Assembly (NCBI RefSeq): GCF_041146795.1
Contig: NC_135175.1
Span: 31,127,075 to 31,191,074 of the forward strand
From: Maylandia zebra
Taxonomy: Eukaryota; Chordata; Actinopteri; Cichliformes; Cichlidae
Direction: 5' to 3'
Length of the DNA stretch: 64,000 nt
Every line of letters begins with the position of its first letter. The first letter of the stretch is position 1. Position numbers and translations under genes: made by a program. Positions 12,351 to 23,600 of the stretch are shown here, piece after piece. The notes beneath the pieces were generated by a model. It saw only the letters and a list, made by a program, of their open reading frames with translations, was not told the origin of the DNA and searched no databases.

Positions 12351-13529
12351 TTAGTTCTGTCCTTCGCTCTAATGGTTGAATTAATTTGACTTAAGTCACA
12401 GAAAGCCTCAATAAAGGCAGAAGTTACACCTTTGTCTCAGAATAATGAGGTGATATTTTTATTTTTCATATGACTTGCATGTCTTGAAAGAACACATGAA
12501 GCAATGTGTCTACCATGAACTTTTTTTAATCACATCTTCAGGTAATTATTTCCAAACCAACATCAACAACATCAACCAGAGTGCCAGGTAGATTTTGGGG
12601 GGCAAACTCAAGGACAGAGAGCAAAGGGAAACCATCACTTTCTTGTGTCCTTGACTCCTCTTCCCACCATAGGTGCAAGCAGAAGAGGTGAAAAAGGGAT
12701 ACAAGGAAAAGGAGTCAAAGCAACAGGTGCTTGGTATATAGTCTCATTTTAAAGTGATATAAATGAAATGACATTTCACACAGCTGTATTTTATGATCTC
12801 AGATGTAAAAGTGCTAATGTTGTAATTCAATTAATAAAATAATGCAACAAGGCAAGATGTACACGGAGAAACGAGGAAGAAAGGATTAAATAACAAACAT
12901 GAGCAGATGAGCTGCTTAAACGGTCCTCCATCCACTAATGCTTGTATAGTCCAGCTGTGTACTGTCTCCTTTATCCAGTGAAGGTAAAAACACTTCCACA
13001 ACTATAGATCCTCCTGATGGTTCTAAGGAATACAGAAATTAACTTCAGGCTCACAGGCAGGACAGGAAACAAGGAGGTACACACTAGTGAATGAGAGAAG
13101 CCCAGAGCACAATCAATGATGCTCAGCTAGAAAACATTGGACTACCCCACCGCCTCCCCCCGGTCAGGAGAGCATCCTTTGAGAGGTTAATCAAAACTGT
13201 TCTTCAGTGATTTCAAGGGTCTGCAAATACAATTTGGCATTCGATAATACCAGGTTGATATTAATAGTCTTCAGGACAATACCGAGAAAATCCAACAATC
13301 CCTTTTGAGAAACCTCAGAAACAGACTGAGGGGAGCAGAACATCAGCCTCGAACGGATCGGCTGATTGTAAAGTGAAAAGAGAATATTTTCCATGCCAAC
13401 ATAATACAGCCAGCTTTGTTTAAACTTTGTGTTTTGCATGGAGGAAACATTACTCCTGGGTAATTCGTTCCTACCTGTATTCAAAATGTTAAAAACAAAA
13501 GAGTCACCACAAAGATTAAATAATGACAT
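12351..13529. other. Interval between the buc paralogues, part 2
   Basis: AT-rich spacer downstream of buc. The longest open frame (13191-13598, minus strand, 135 codons) has no splice context or domain that I recognise and overlaps the likely 3' end of buc. No gene is called. Confidence 0.4.
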
Positions 13530-13535
13530 TTTATT
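13530..13535 (-). other. Candidate polyadenylation signal of buc
   Basis: The plus strand reads TTTATT in CATTTTATTGG, so the gene strand has CCAATAAAATG about 415 bases beyond the buc stop codon. This is the nearest AATAAA downstream on that strand. Confidence 0.4.
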
Positions 13536-13949
13536 GGACTGGCCCCAAACAATGGCACACCCCCGGGTGTTACTACCTCTGTGAAATCTGTTAATCATGA
13601 ATAGTGCAAGACAGTGTCACTGAGGTTTACTTCTTTTTTTTTTTACTTTTTTCACCAAACATAAATAGGCCTCCTGTGCGGTGCATTTCACCTAGTGCTC
13701 CTAATATCTCCAAACACATCCTTGAACATTTACACCCTTTGGGGGGGACCTGAGGGGGAGAAAAAGAAAAACAAAATTAACACACTTTAATAAATTATAT
13801 AATCAGTTGTCAGTCACTATAAATATATTAGACCCCCCACAGCAGCACAGAGCACTGCAACTGAGTGAAAAGTACCCCATCACATCAAGCATTTTCCTGA
13901 ATTTCACCTACAGATCCACAAACTTTGTTCAAAAGTCGGTCAAGGGACA

Positions 13950-16424
13950 TTAACATCTCGGTTCCCCTCTCACTGTAGAGCCTGAATAAACAACAGGGTA
14001 GATTCTGTTAAATATTCACACAGGAAATCTAAAACAGAAGAACTACCTACTAAAGAAAAACGCATTAACCTCTGTTCCAGTGTGGTGGCAGCTCGTCGTC
14101 GTCACGGGCCTCATCTCTGGGCCTGTGGTACATCACTTTCCACTGAGCACTTGTTTCTTTTCAACCCGTGCAAGCAGGAGACACAACAGTGAGTGAAAGT
14201 TTAGTAAAACAACATGCACACAGTAGAAATGTATGAAAACTGAAACTATGCCACAGTAAAAACACACCTTATTTAGTTAATTAGACTAAAGAGTTTATGG
14301 TTTATTTTGCATTTTTTTTTAAATTGTATTATTTTAAAATATGACAAACACTGCTCACATCATAAGAAACAAACTATGAAAACCTAAACCACTCAGCTGA
14401 TGCTGGTGAGCAGAATTTAAAACCAAGCAACAATAAAACTTGAAAGGACAACATTTCGAGTTGCACACCTTGTCTCCTCCTGGGAATCACATCGCCTTCA
14501 GTCAGATCTTCTCTGCAGAGCCTCTCTGTGAGAGACGGTTCAGAGTCACTACAATGAACAGAAAGGATCTGAAAATATCACAGAAGGAGGCGTCCTTGGC
14601 TCAGACTTACCTTGACATGTCCTACACTGCAGCTCGCCGCTGTCCATCTCGCCTGCCTCACCTTCACCTGCCTCTTGCTTGCAACCATCTCTCTCTTCGT
14701 CCTGGTCCACTGCATCCGTGGGCTCTTTGTACAGGCCTCTCTTATACGAAGACTTGGCTGGATGCCTTTGTGGTAAAGGGTGAGTCTTCCTCGGTGAAGA
14801 ATGCTTCCTCACAACCACCCTGATGGGCTGCTCGCACCCTCGTCCATATCTGCCCTCATCCTCCGAATCTCCAGCATCGTCCATGTACATCTTTGAGCTG
14901 TGAACTTTGCTCCTGCCCGTCCCTTTAGCGAGGCTCTTCCCACAACACGCGCACACATACCTCTTCGTACCTGGCCGCCACACTTCCTCTACATCCTCAG
15001 CAGCACGGGGAGATCCACCAATCACCTCGGTGAGCCGCCTTCCTGCGTACATGTGGTGCTGGGGAAAGAGGTCCACGTCGTCCAGATCCGTGGAGAACAT
15101 TTCATCTCTGGAGGAGAGTTCATCCAGAGATGGACTAAGGACGCTCATGCGGTCGTGTTTTGGCTGCATGGACAGGTAGTTGTAGTAGTAAGGAGCAGTC
15201 GGGGAGCAGAGGTGGCCAGGTCCGGCAGATCCAGGTGTTAAAACATCATCGAACGGCAGCTTGAGGATCTGGTAGCTCCGATCAGCTTTGGCTTCATCCA
15301 AAGACACTGCTGGATGTTCCACCGTTGAGACGTGGTCTCTGTTTTTAGACTCCTGTACTGATGGCTGAATGGAGGAAATGGCGAGTGAGGCTGGAGTGGA
15401 ATTACGCGGCTCCTCGGCATCACATCTGGGAACACATTGATCAGTCACTGAGACATCTGACTGGATATCCATGACTTCTTCTTTCCCAAGATGGAGGAAA
15501 CCATCTACTGCCGACCGCTTGCCCTCAGGACACTCCTCATGGACAGAGGAGCTATCGAGGGGCAATTCCTCTTCCAGTCTTCCTGCCCAACATCCCTGAG
15601 CGCTCAGGGTGCCTAAGATCATTTGGCTGGACTCATCGGCTGCAGTGGATCCGCCGAAGGTCACAGTAGTGGACTCTGAATGCAACATGCGAGCCTGCTC
15701 TTCATTCTTCTTTTCTTCTTCTGGAGAAAACATTCCTGAGGACTGGGACGCAATTCCGGAGTCGAGTTCTCGTTCGGCGCCCTGCAGTTCATTGGCTCGA
15801 ATTTTATCCAGGCACTCTATGAGCTTGGTTATAGCGTCGCTGGGGTCAGTTTGGGCCTCCGAGCAGGCCGTTTCCCGACGGCCATGAGGCTGTGGATGGT
15901 AGTGATGCTGCTGCTGGCGAGGTACGTCGCCCCAGACAGGAGCGTGGAAGCGAGGCTCAAACATTCGCCTGTAATCCATCGGGTAAATAGGAGCATGTGG
16001 TAAAACAAAGCCAGGGTATTGCATGTACTGGTAAGGGTGCATGCAGGGGCGGCCAAAGTTAAAAGCTGGGAGGATGGTGAGAAGATAAAGGGAATGAATG
16101 GCAATGAAGCTGCATGCACCATCTGCAGGTTTAATGCAACAGTGGATGAGTGTACATACCTCCAGGCAGACCAAAGTGACTGTATGGGTTGTTGAGCTGC
16201 CACTGTGGATAGAGGTAGCAGGGCTGAGATGGTGGCTGGACATAGAAAAAAGGTCTGGGATGGTGATTTCTCTGTTGTCCACTCCCAAATGATTGTGGCT
16301 GTTTGCTTGCATCTACAAAAATGTGTTTTAAGATCATTAACAAGCAATAAGTAAATAATCCATTATTAAATTAAAGGTTTAATCAGCATGAGATGAGATA
16401 CTTAAGGCTGCCTTTACCGTCCAT
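13950..16424 (-). CDS. buc: Bucky ball (germ-plasm / Balbiani body organiser)
   Basis: Six coding exons: 16418-16424, 16160-16312, 14611-16065, 14469-14525, 14070-14156 and 13950-13981, in phase throughout, giving 596 residues. The first coding exon is only seven bases (ATG GAC G). Exon 2 has the BUVE start RPFFYVQPPSQP and PQWQLNNPYSHFGLPG. Exon 3 continues FNFGRP, YMQYPGFVLPHAP and MDYRRMFEP, the diagnostic Bucky ball/Velo1 order. The long middle is acidic and Ser-rich. CxxC pairs occur at 425/428 and 534/537. The predicted tail is charged (YHRPRDEARDDDELPPHW) and ends with two RG dipeptides. In zebrafish Buc is a prion-like protein that assembles the Balbiani body and recruits germ-plasm RNAs. 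Exon 5 has a weak acceptor (GAAAAG), and the last exon could be read in another frame, so the C-terminus is the least certain part. Confidence 0.88.
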
Positions 16425-17440
16425 TTTCTTTCTCCTTCTTGCTCAGCCTGTCAGAAATAAAACCTCCAGAGGGATTAAAACAGCCACATAAACATCCCCA
16501 AGCTTCTGGAAATTAAACTCGTTCGTTTGTTTGCTTTTTTTCTCCTTCTATAGTTAAAGTTCCTCTAAACAAACAACGGTAAAGAGGCTTCCCACTCAGG
16601 TCCACATGACGCGACCATAAACCAAAGCTGAAACATCTCCGTTAATCAGTCATATAGGAAACAGCTGCAACTCCTGCAGGGCTGCCTGATTCAAGTGCAA
16701 ACGGAGAAATCAGCATCGCGACCTGTAAATAAATGAATAGTTAGGATTTATTCCAGGGGGTTACAACCTAAAACGGACACACAAAATACAGAGTCGGCAT
16801 CAGTAAATAAGTCAATTAAATTATGTTACGCCGGACAGTTATGTCTGAACATGCCAAATTCAGACCATCACCCGACATCGACATGACAGTTATTTTATTT
16901 TATTGTATTTTATACCATACCATACCATACCATACCAACTTTATTTCTAAAGCACTTTAACATAAAACCAGAGTTTCACAAAGTGCTGTACATGTTTATT
17001 TTATTAGCCGAAGGGAGACATAATTAAACAAAAATCGAACAAAGTCAGTTAAGGAAAATATCGATTTTTAAAAAGGGCTCAGAATAGTACAAAGAGATCA
17101 TGGCTAATGAATACTAAAACTCACGAATAAATATGGTTAATATGATATCCTTTAAAAACGTCTTTTTGTTTTTGATTCTGTGTATTTATTTACTTATTTG
17201 ATTGTTTCTTTGTAGAGCCAAATCTTTGATTAAAAGCTTAATTCTAATGTCACATATAATTATTTGCCTATATATTTAGATCCGTAAGATTAATGAAAAT
17301 TATATTATCTATTATTGTAAATATCAATAAAATACTAGGGTTTTATTGTTAAGTGTTAATAAATAAATGTTTTTAATAAATAAGAATGCAGGGGACTTTG
17401 CTCTTGTCGGTGGTTCTAAAATAAATGTCCATAATTGTTT
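16425..17440. other. Intergenic between divergent buc and kbtbd2
   Basis: It holds the buc 5' UTR and upstream region and then very AT-rich sequence (17100-17400). Embedded is a low-complexity and repeat patch at 16911-16992. No open gene. Whether buc has a separate germline promoter here cannot be decided from sequence. Confidence 0.5.
16911..16992 (+). repeat. (ATACC)n tract plus interspersed repeat
   Basis: Five tandem ATACC units lead into ACTTTATTTCTAAAGCACTT and CAAAGTGCTGTACATG. The latter is the typical 'tttatttataaagcacttt...aaagtgctgtaca' short repeat of fish genomes. Confidence 0.6.
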
Positions 17441-17705
17441 TTCTCAGGTGCAGTGTCTGTCTCAGTCCTGCAGGGGTCGCTGTTTGTCTCTTCATCAGAG
17501 GACGCAGCTCGCTTGATTCCGGCGCAGGCGCAGTATCCTCTGTTGGCCTCTTGTCTTGGAGGCGCTTATGATGCGTTAAAAGGTTGTCCGCTGCTCGGAC
17601 CTTCCACACAGCGTCTCAGCTCGGCACGGGGAGATCACTGCACGCCTTCTGTTGATGGGAAGAAATCCCGTGACGGTTTAGAGTGTGGATCCTGCTAAGG
17701 TTTAC
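17441..17705 (+). promoter_or_regulatory. CpG-containing promoter and probable non-coding exon 1 of kbtbd2
   Basis: GC content and CpG count rise sharply here relative to the AT-rich DNA on the left. GCGCAGGCGC at 17522-17531 fits an NRF1-type site. A donor candidate TTTACA|GTAAGC falls at 17705/17706 (CTAAG|GTTTAC a few bases earlier is an alternative), which would end a 5' UTR exon. The next acceptor in the right place is at 20279. No TATA box is evident. Confidence 0.5.
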
Positions 17706-20279
17706 AGTAAGCTAAATTTTTGTTGTTTTTTAGGCGTTCTGCGCGAGAAGTGGCTCAGCTTATTTAGCTCTTTTAGCAGCTAGCCTAGCAGTTTGTGTGC
17801 GTGTTAGCAACATGACCACTCTCGTTAGCTACTGCTATAACGCCCTTTTTTCATAGCAGCTTCTTTGCTGAGTTGATGATATTATATCCGTGATTTTCTA
17901 ACTATAACTGCCGGCTCATCCTTCTCGCTAGCTAACTGGTAAGGTACACCGGAACTACGAAGCTAATGGGGAAGCTATAGTTGCTAACTTGCCGCGGGTG
18001 ACTACTTGAGCCAGTGATATAACGTTACATAGAGGCTAGATGTCTAGCTATCGTAATCAACAGATGGGGGACCACCTCTGTGGAGGTACACGTAAGAAAC
18101 ATAGCCCCGTGTTGTTTGCCAACTTCAACATCTGGCTAACGGCTCCATGTTTTAGACAGCACCGGGGTTTGTTTTGGACGTGGTGGAACGTGCTAACGAA
18201 GCTAGCAGTCCAGTTTCAGTGTGGTCCGAAAAATGTTTGGCCGGACTGAAAAAATATCTCAGTATTTATCTGCAGGATAACCTGTTAGCAGGCTGTGAGG
18301 CTGACTGCGTCCTCGGTGGCTGGCTGGCTGGCTGCGTAAAAAGCACGTTTTCCAAGGTGTTGCGTGCAGATTGGGCCCGCATTAAGTGGAAGAAACCCTG
18401 TAGACGCATAAATGTGGATGGAGTTGTATCAATCTTGACAGTTGACAGCTGTTAATATAGATAGATAGATGATCTTAGATTCTGCATCAGCAGAGTGTTT
18501 CCGCGGTGTGTGGAACGTGCTAGTAAATTGCACCGATGCATAACCCCGAATCCGTTAGCCTGCAGACTGATGTAACATATGTTAGGTAAAGATTATTAGC
18601 GGGGTTTTTTTCTTTTCTTAATAACATCACCTTTGCGGCTTATACTCCAAGGTAGATTTTCATAGACCTGGGTGAGGTTGAGGTTCAAGACAGGTGACTA
18701 ATTGGAGCTGGAAAACCCCTGCTTCAGTGTGGCTTAGTAAGGCTTTTTTTTATTTTTTCTGGCAAAATGTGGTGACCCATCTTCCTTGCTTCTTGGCACT
18801 GCTACTGGTGATGTAACTGCATATAGAACTTTTTTTTTTTTTTTTTTTTAAACATTGTTATTTCCTGAGGATTTTCACTCATTTTTTGTTTAATTGACAG
18901 CTGTGAACAAAGGTGAAATGAGATCAGATCAGGCAAAATGGTTTGGTGATTATTGAGAGTGCTTTAAAATCCAGAAACTCTTTAAGGTATTAGGTAGAGT
19001 TAGGATCTGGTGACTGGTGAAGACTTTAACGCACTCACCTAACTATTCGGTGACCCCTGAGGTCTGTACCGTAAACCAGTTGATCTTATCCAGATAACAT
19101 CAGAGTTAAACTTGGGTTTCCTGTGAAGGTGGTTTACTTTAGGATTGTGTTAGGACAGGGCGTTTGGTGTAAAAACTCTGCTACATAAAAGTTAGGAGCC
19201 TGTGGTAACCCCTTGCACCAATGGAGAAGCCATGCTGTACACCAGCAAACAACAAAACATGTCTTTTGTGACTGCTACACCTGGAGTTACAAAGGGACTA
19301 TTAAAAATAGACACATTGTAGCCTTTCAATAACAATTTTACAAAAAAAAACTGTGAATCCATGTAATTCAAATGCTGTCTTGTTTCTTAGAAGGGTTTTG
19401 GGTAGTTTCTAGCCAGGCTGTTTTCTGGCTTTTTCCTACTCTTACCAGTTCCAGCGCGATACAGGTGCTTGGCTTTGGGCATTTGTCGATGTTGAGTAGC
19501 AATTCCATACCAGTGTTAAATTAAATTGAGTGACTGGGAATCTTTTTGTAAGCTAATATCAGACTCGGTTCAATTGCACTCTCTCTAGTTTTGTAATATA
19601 ACATTTCTATCCAGCCCAATCTTTTGAGTCAGACCAATATTCAATACAAATATTAGATCCATGCATCTCTTGTTGTTTCATCGTCTAAGTCACTAAGCAG
19701 TGATTGCATATTTTTGTGAATTTTGGGGTGTAATTATTTACCATCTTCACCATCATCATGTCATGTCACCAAATCACTTCATACAACAGCATTTAGTGTG
19801 GGAAACAGTGCCTTTGCACAAAAAATAAAAAACCATTACAGATTTTGAAACGTATATGTTTCTCGGGTAGCGAATCGGGTGGGGATATTTTCCAGTGTTA
19901 ACCTTTCCCACCCAGCAGGAAATGGTGTGCTTCAACTGATAATACTCTTTAGTGTGAGATCACACAGACTGCGCAGGTTAAAGACAAACTAATGTCAGCG
20001 TTATTTGCGCTCTCACTGAAGAGCTCCTCAGAATTCAAGGCTGCAGTGCATGTGGGAAAACGGCTGTACTCGCTGACCAGCTGCCAGTGCAGTTTCTGGA
20101 CGAGAGGGTGAAGTGAGTGCTAAGACTCTGACAGGAAATGCAATTTTTCAGGGTGTTCAATGCTCAGACAACCTAAAGAAAATCAGAGGAATGTAAAGAG
20201 TTTGTAGATTTCTTATTTTTCCTCTACTGCCGGTTTCTCTGCATGTGAGACTCACGCTTCCTTTTTTCTTTTTTTACAG
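17706..20279 (+). other. Probable 5' UTR intron of kbtbd2
   Basis: A 2.6-kb interval between the candidate exon-1 donor and a strong polypyrimidine/CAG acceptor. Its first 850 bases carry many GTTAGC/GCTAAC hexamers. A 20-base T run lies near 18830-18850. No coding sequence recognised. Confidence 0.5.
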
Positions 20280-20666
20280 ACAAGCACTGATGTAGCAGCT
20301 CGCTCTCTCTCTCTACCTCCACTCCCCAGTGCCTCACTGCATGACCTCAGACAACAAATAGGAAGCCCACAAGGGGGAAACAGCCCGTTCCTCAACCCGG
20401 ACCCCCTTCCTCTGGATGCCTCGTGGTGATGCTCAGCTTTTGGCACATCTCTAGCAGAAGGAGCAACAGATATTTTTCGACATAGGTGTTGTACGCCTCC
20501 ACTTGGGCTTGGGGAGTCATTAAAGAGTTGGCCCCTGCCCACTCCCCCTTCCCCATTTATCCTCTTGAATCTTTAAGATTGTAACTTTTTCTCCTGGTTG
20601 GCTGGAGTCCGGTTCTGCCGGCTGCATTACTTTTCAAAACTGGGGCGGGATTCATGGGATGCGACC
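20280..20666 (+). promoter_or_regulatory. kbtbd2 5' UTR with upstream ORFs
   Basis: Exon 2 begins after TTTTTTTACAG. It contains a bare start-stop ATGTAG (20290-20295) and short upstream frames 20341-20361, 20416-20454 and 20429-20485. Out-of-frame ATGs at 20654 and 20659 read past the main start. This many upstream starts normally lowers initiation at the main ATG. That is general knowledge, not shown here. Confidence 0.55.
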
Positions 20667-23600
20667 ATGTCGGATCTCAGTGAGCGAAGGCCGGTCAACA
20701 CGGACTACGCTGTCTCCCTGCTGGAGCAGCTCAAGTTCTTCTATGAACAGAAGTTACTGACTGACGTTGTGCTGCTGGTGGAGGACACGGAGTTCCCGTG
20801 TCACAAGATGGTCCTGGCCACGTGTAGCTCCTATTTCAGGTGAGTGCGCCTCACGGGGATGGAATAACTCGCGTTGTGCGCGTCTGCTTTTAACAGCCTC
20901 GGGCTGCTTGTGACTCTAAATGCGAAGAGATGTATGCATGCTGTCTTTATGTAGCCTGGTGAGGTCTGTGGGTGCTCACCTCCCTCAGTTTTAATGAATA
21001 ATGCATCTTGTAGTAGAGCAAGTGTTACCTGCTCTATACAAAACAAGTGGATGGGGTTACTTGAGTGCTGGAATGTCCTCTACACCAGTTGAGGGTTTGA
21101 CATAAATAACCAGGAAAAATGTTTGTCAAGCAAGCACAAGCTGAAGGAAGTCAAATTCCTTGTTTGTGTGAACGAACTTGGCCAAAAAAAAGATGATTCT
21201 GATTAACGAAAGTGTGGTAATTAAAATGAAGAGGCTCATCGTGGTGGTATTAAAAATATGAAGGAAGCCATGTTTTTGAGACACCGTCTTATTAAAATGC
21301 ATGCTGTCATCAGGACTAGAAAGCATGCATTTTAAAAATAGGTCAGTATTGACTGTAAAATGCATTTTAGTGTCCGCCTGTTCGACAGAAGTAGTCTGTT
21401 TTATCAACAAAAACGTTTTTTGTTTTTTGGGCAGCAGTTTCTGATTAAAGCCTTCACCAGGAAGACAGGTGTAAAAGATGGTCTGCTTGAGCCCAAACTA
21501 AGGGACTGAACTGCTCTGGTCTGCACTATGTACCACGGCCGAGCTAAAAGGGAAGGAGCCAACATGTAGCCCGGGACAGACACAGATGGAGGCAGAGAGT
21601 TGATGCTGATGTAAAGATGATGTAGCTGTCAGCAGAGATGGAGACAATCTAGACAATTTCTAGAGTTGACAGTAGTAGTGCTCATGACTGTATTTAAAGT
21701 CAAACATTGGAAGGTTAAAGTTTGCAAGACCCCATAAATCAAACCACCTGCTCAGCTAACTCAAACATTAGGAGATGCATGTCTTCAATTTCTCACACGG
21801 TGACAAACCTGCAGAAGTAAGAACGGATTAAAATAAAGCTGCAAGCAGTGATGATTGTCGCGGCGTATCCAGCAAGTATGTGGATGTCTTTAGCCATGGA
21901 TTCTACTTGGATGTTGGACAAACAAAACTTGCTAGGTGGTTTTGGATACCCCCTCATTATGTGTTTAACCTGCAGTGGAAGTGTTATGTGCATGTTTATC
22001 ACGTTGTCCAGATTTCCTATTGCTACTAGGAATCGCAGTAACTGAGAATTATTACTGGCACATACATGGCTGTTATCACACGTAGTGCCTGTAGTGATCA
22101 AAATTGTTTGATTTGATAAATCATTTCCTGCTTTTTCTTCTTCTCTTGTCATTTTTCAAATCAACTGGAAGAGAATGAATTTAAAGAGAAACTCCACCGT
22201 GAACCAGGGTTTGAGTGGTGAATTTTTAGAGGAGTGTTGGCCATTTACAGAAGTTGCATCAATAACTCTACATGGATTCGGTGCAGAAATAGAAATTGAG
22301 CTTTTGCCTGATTGTTGATGTTAAGCTAAGTTCAGTGATAAGGTAGGTAGATGCTGGTTTTGAACCTGCTTTGTGGTACGGGCACTGAAATATTTATGCA
22401 TGGGGGGAAAAAATGAAGCAAACATATCAATCAAAGCCCCCCGAGACCTCATTTGTCCACACCACATTGCATGATAAAGAGTGTGCAGTGTAGTGAATAA
22501 GATTCTGTGCATGATGGGAGCTCCTGCAGCGTTTGAACACACCATCTACCTCCTTCCTGTCTCATTGCATGCACTCCAAGAAAAACCTCCCATCAATTCA
22601 GACCTCTCACAACCGTTTCCCATGCAGTCGTTATCTGGTGTGAACATGGGAAATGTTTCCCCTTCGGGGTGTAGAGGTGTCGCAGCACTTTCTCTTTAAA
22701 GTGGAGCCTATTCCTCCTCTTTCTCTCCACGCATGCCTCTCTTCAAGGAATGGAGGGCGTCTGTGCAGAGCGCTTGTGTTTATAGGGGGAAAGTCTGGTC
22801 ACGTAGGTCCTGGTGAAAGATGGAGAGCAAAAAGTGGGGAAACAAGGGAGGTGGGGGTGTGCAGGGGTATGCCTGCAGGATTGCGTAATACAGGCTGGCA
22901 GGTTTGGTCGCTGTTGTGATCAGCACACAGACACACAGCCCCCAAAAGCCAGTGTTCAGGTGGGCAGAGCAGTTCTTTCTTTTTCATACAGTGATTGCTT
23001 TGAAAAATAAAAATTAGAGCAGCATGTTGTAGTCAGCTGTTTATCACCCTTGAACAACATTCAACAGTGCTCACCACAATGTCAAAAAGCTGATATATTC
23101 AAGCACAAAGGGCTTCAAATCCTCCAACCAGTGACTGCGAATTATCTTCCGGATGTTTTTTAGAGCAGGGGATTCTCTGGATTTTAAGTGGGCATAAGGA
23201 AATGAAGTGTTAGTGCTTTTGGCCTCCCCAAAATAGTAGTTGTGCAGTAATACACGGTGCCTCTGAACACTCTGTATCTAGCACAGAATCCAAATAAATG
23301 TAAATTACCATCTCAAGCCACTAACTGTTTCTCAGATTTGTAAATCTGAATGAACTGATGCAGTAAAGAGGCTCTGATTCGCACCAGCTGCTGATGAATG
23401 ACAACATGGCAGCGTGGGCATCCCACCGAGGCTGCTGATGCAATGTGGGGGTTGGAGACTACCAGCCAGGTGCTGGGTGTTGCTTGTCGCCTTTTGTCAT
23501 CTGGTATTAGTGAAACAAGCTTATTAGTGTTCAACAAGACAGCAGTAACATCTGTTCCAGGTAAATCGGTGATGCTGCAGTGTTTACCACAGATTATGAA

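Noticed and set aside
13191-13598. 135-codon minus-strand frame just downstream of buc, possibly a retroelement tail or extra buc exon
   Set aside because: It lies past a likely poly(A) signal at 13530 for much of its length, has no Buc-like motif and only vague resemblance to reverse-transcriptase C-termini.
14900-15241. Plus-strand open frames opposite buc exon 3
   Set aside because: Shadows of the buc coding exon. No independent start context or homology.
18174-18455. 93-codon plus-strand frame in the kbtbd2 5' intron
   Set aside because: It lies between the candidate exon-1 donor and exon 2, with no conserved peptide. Probably intronic.
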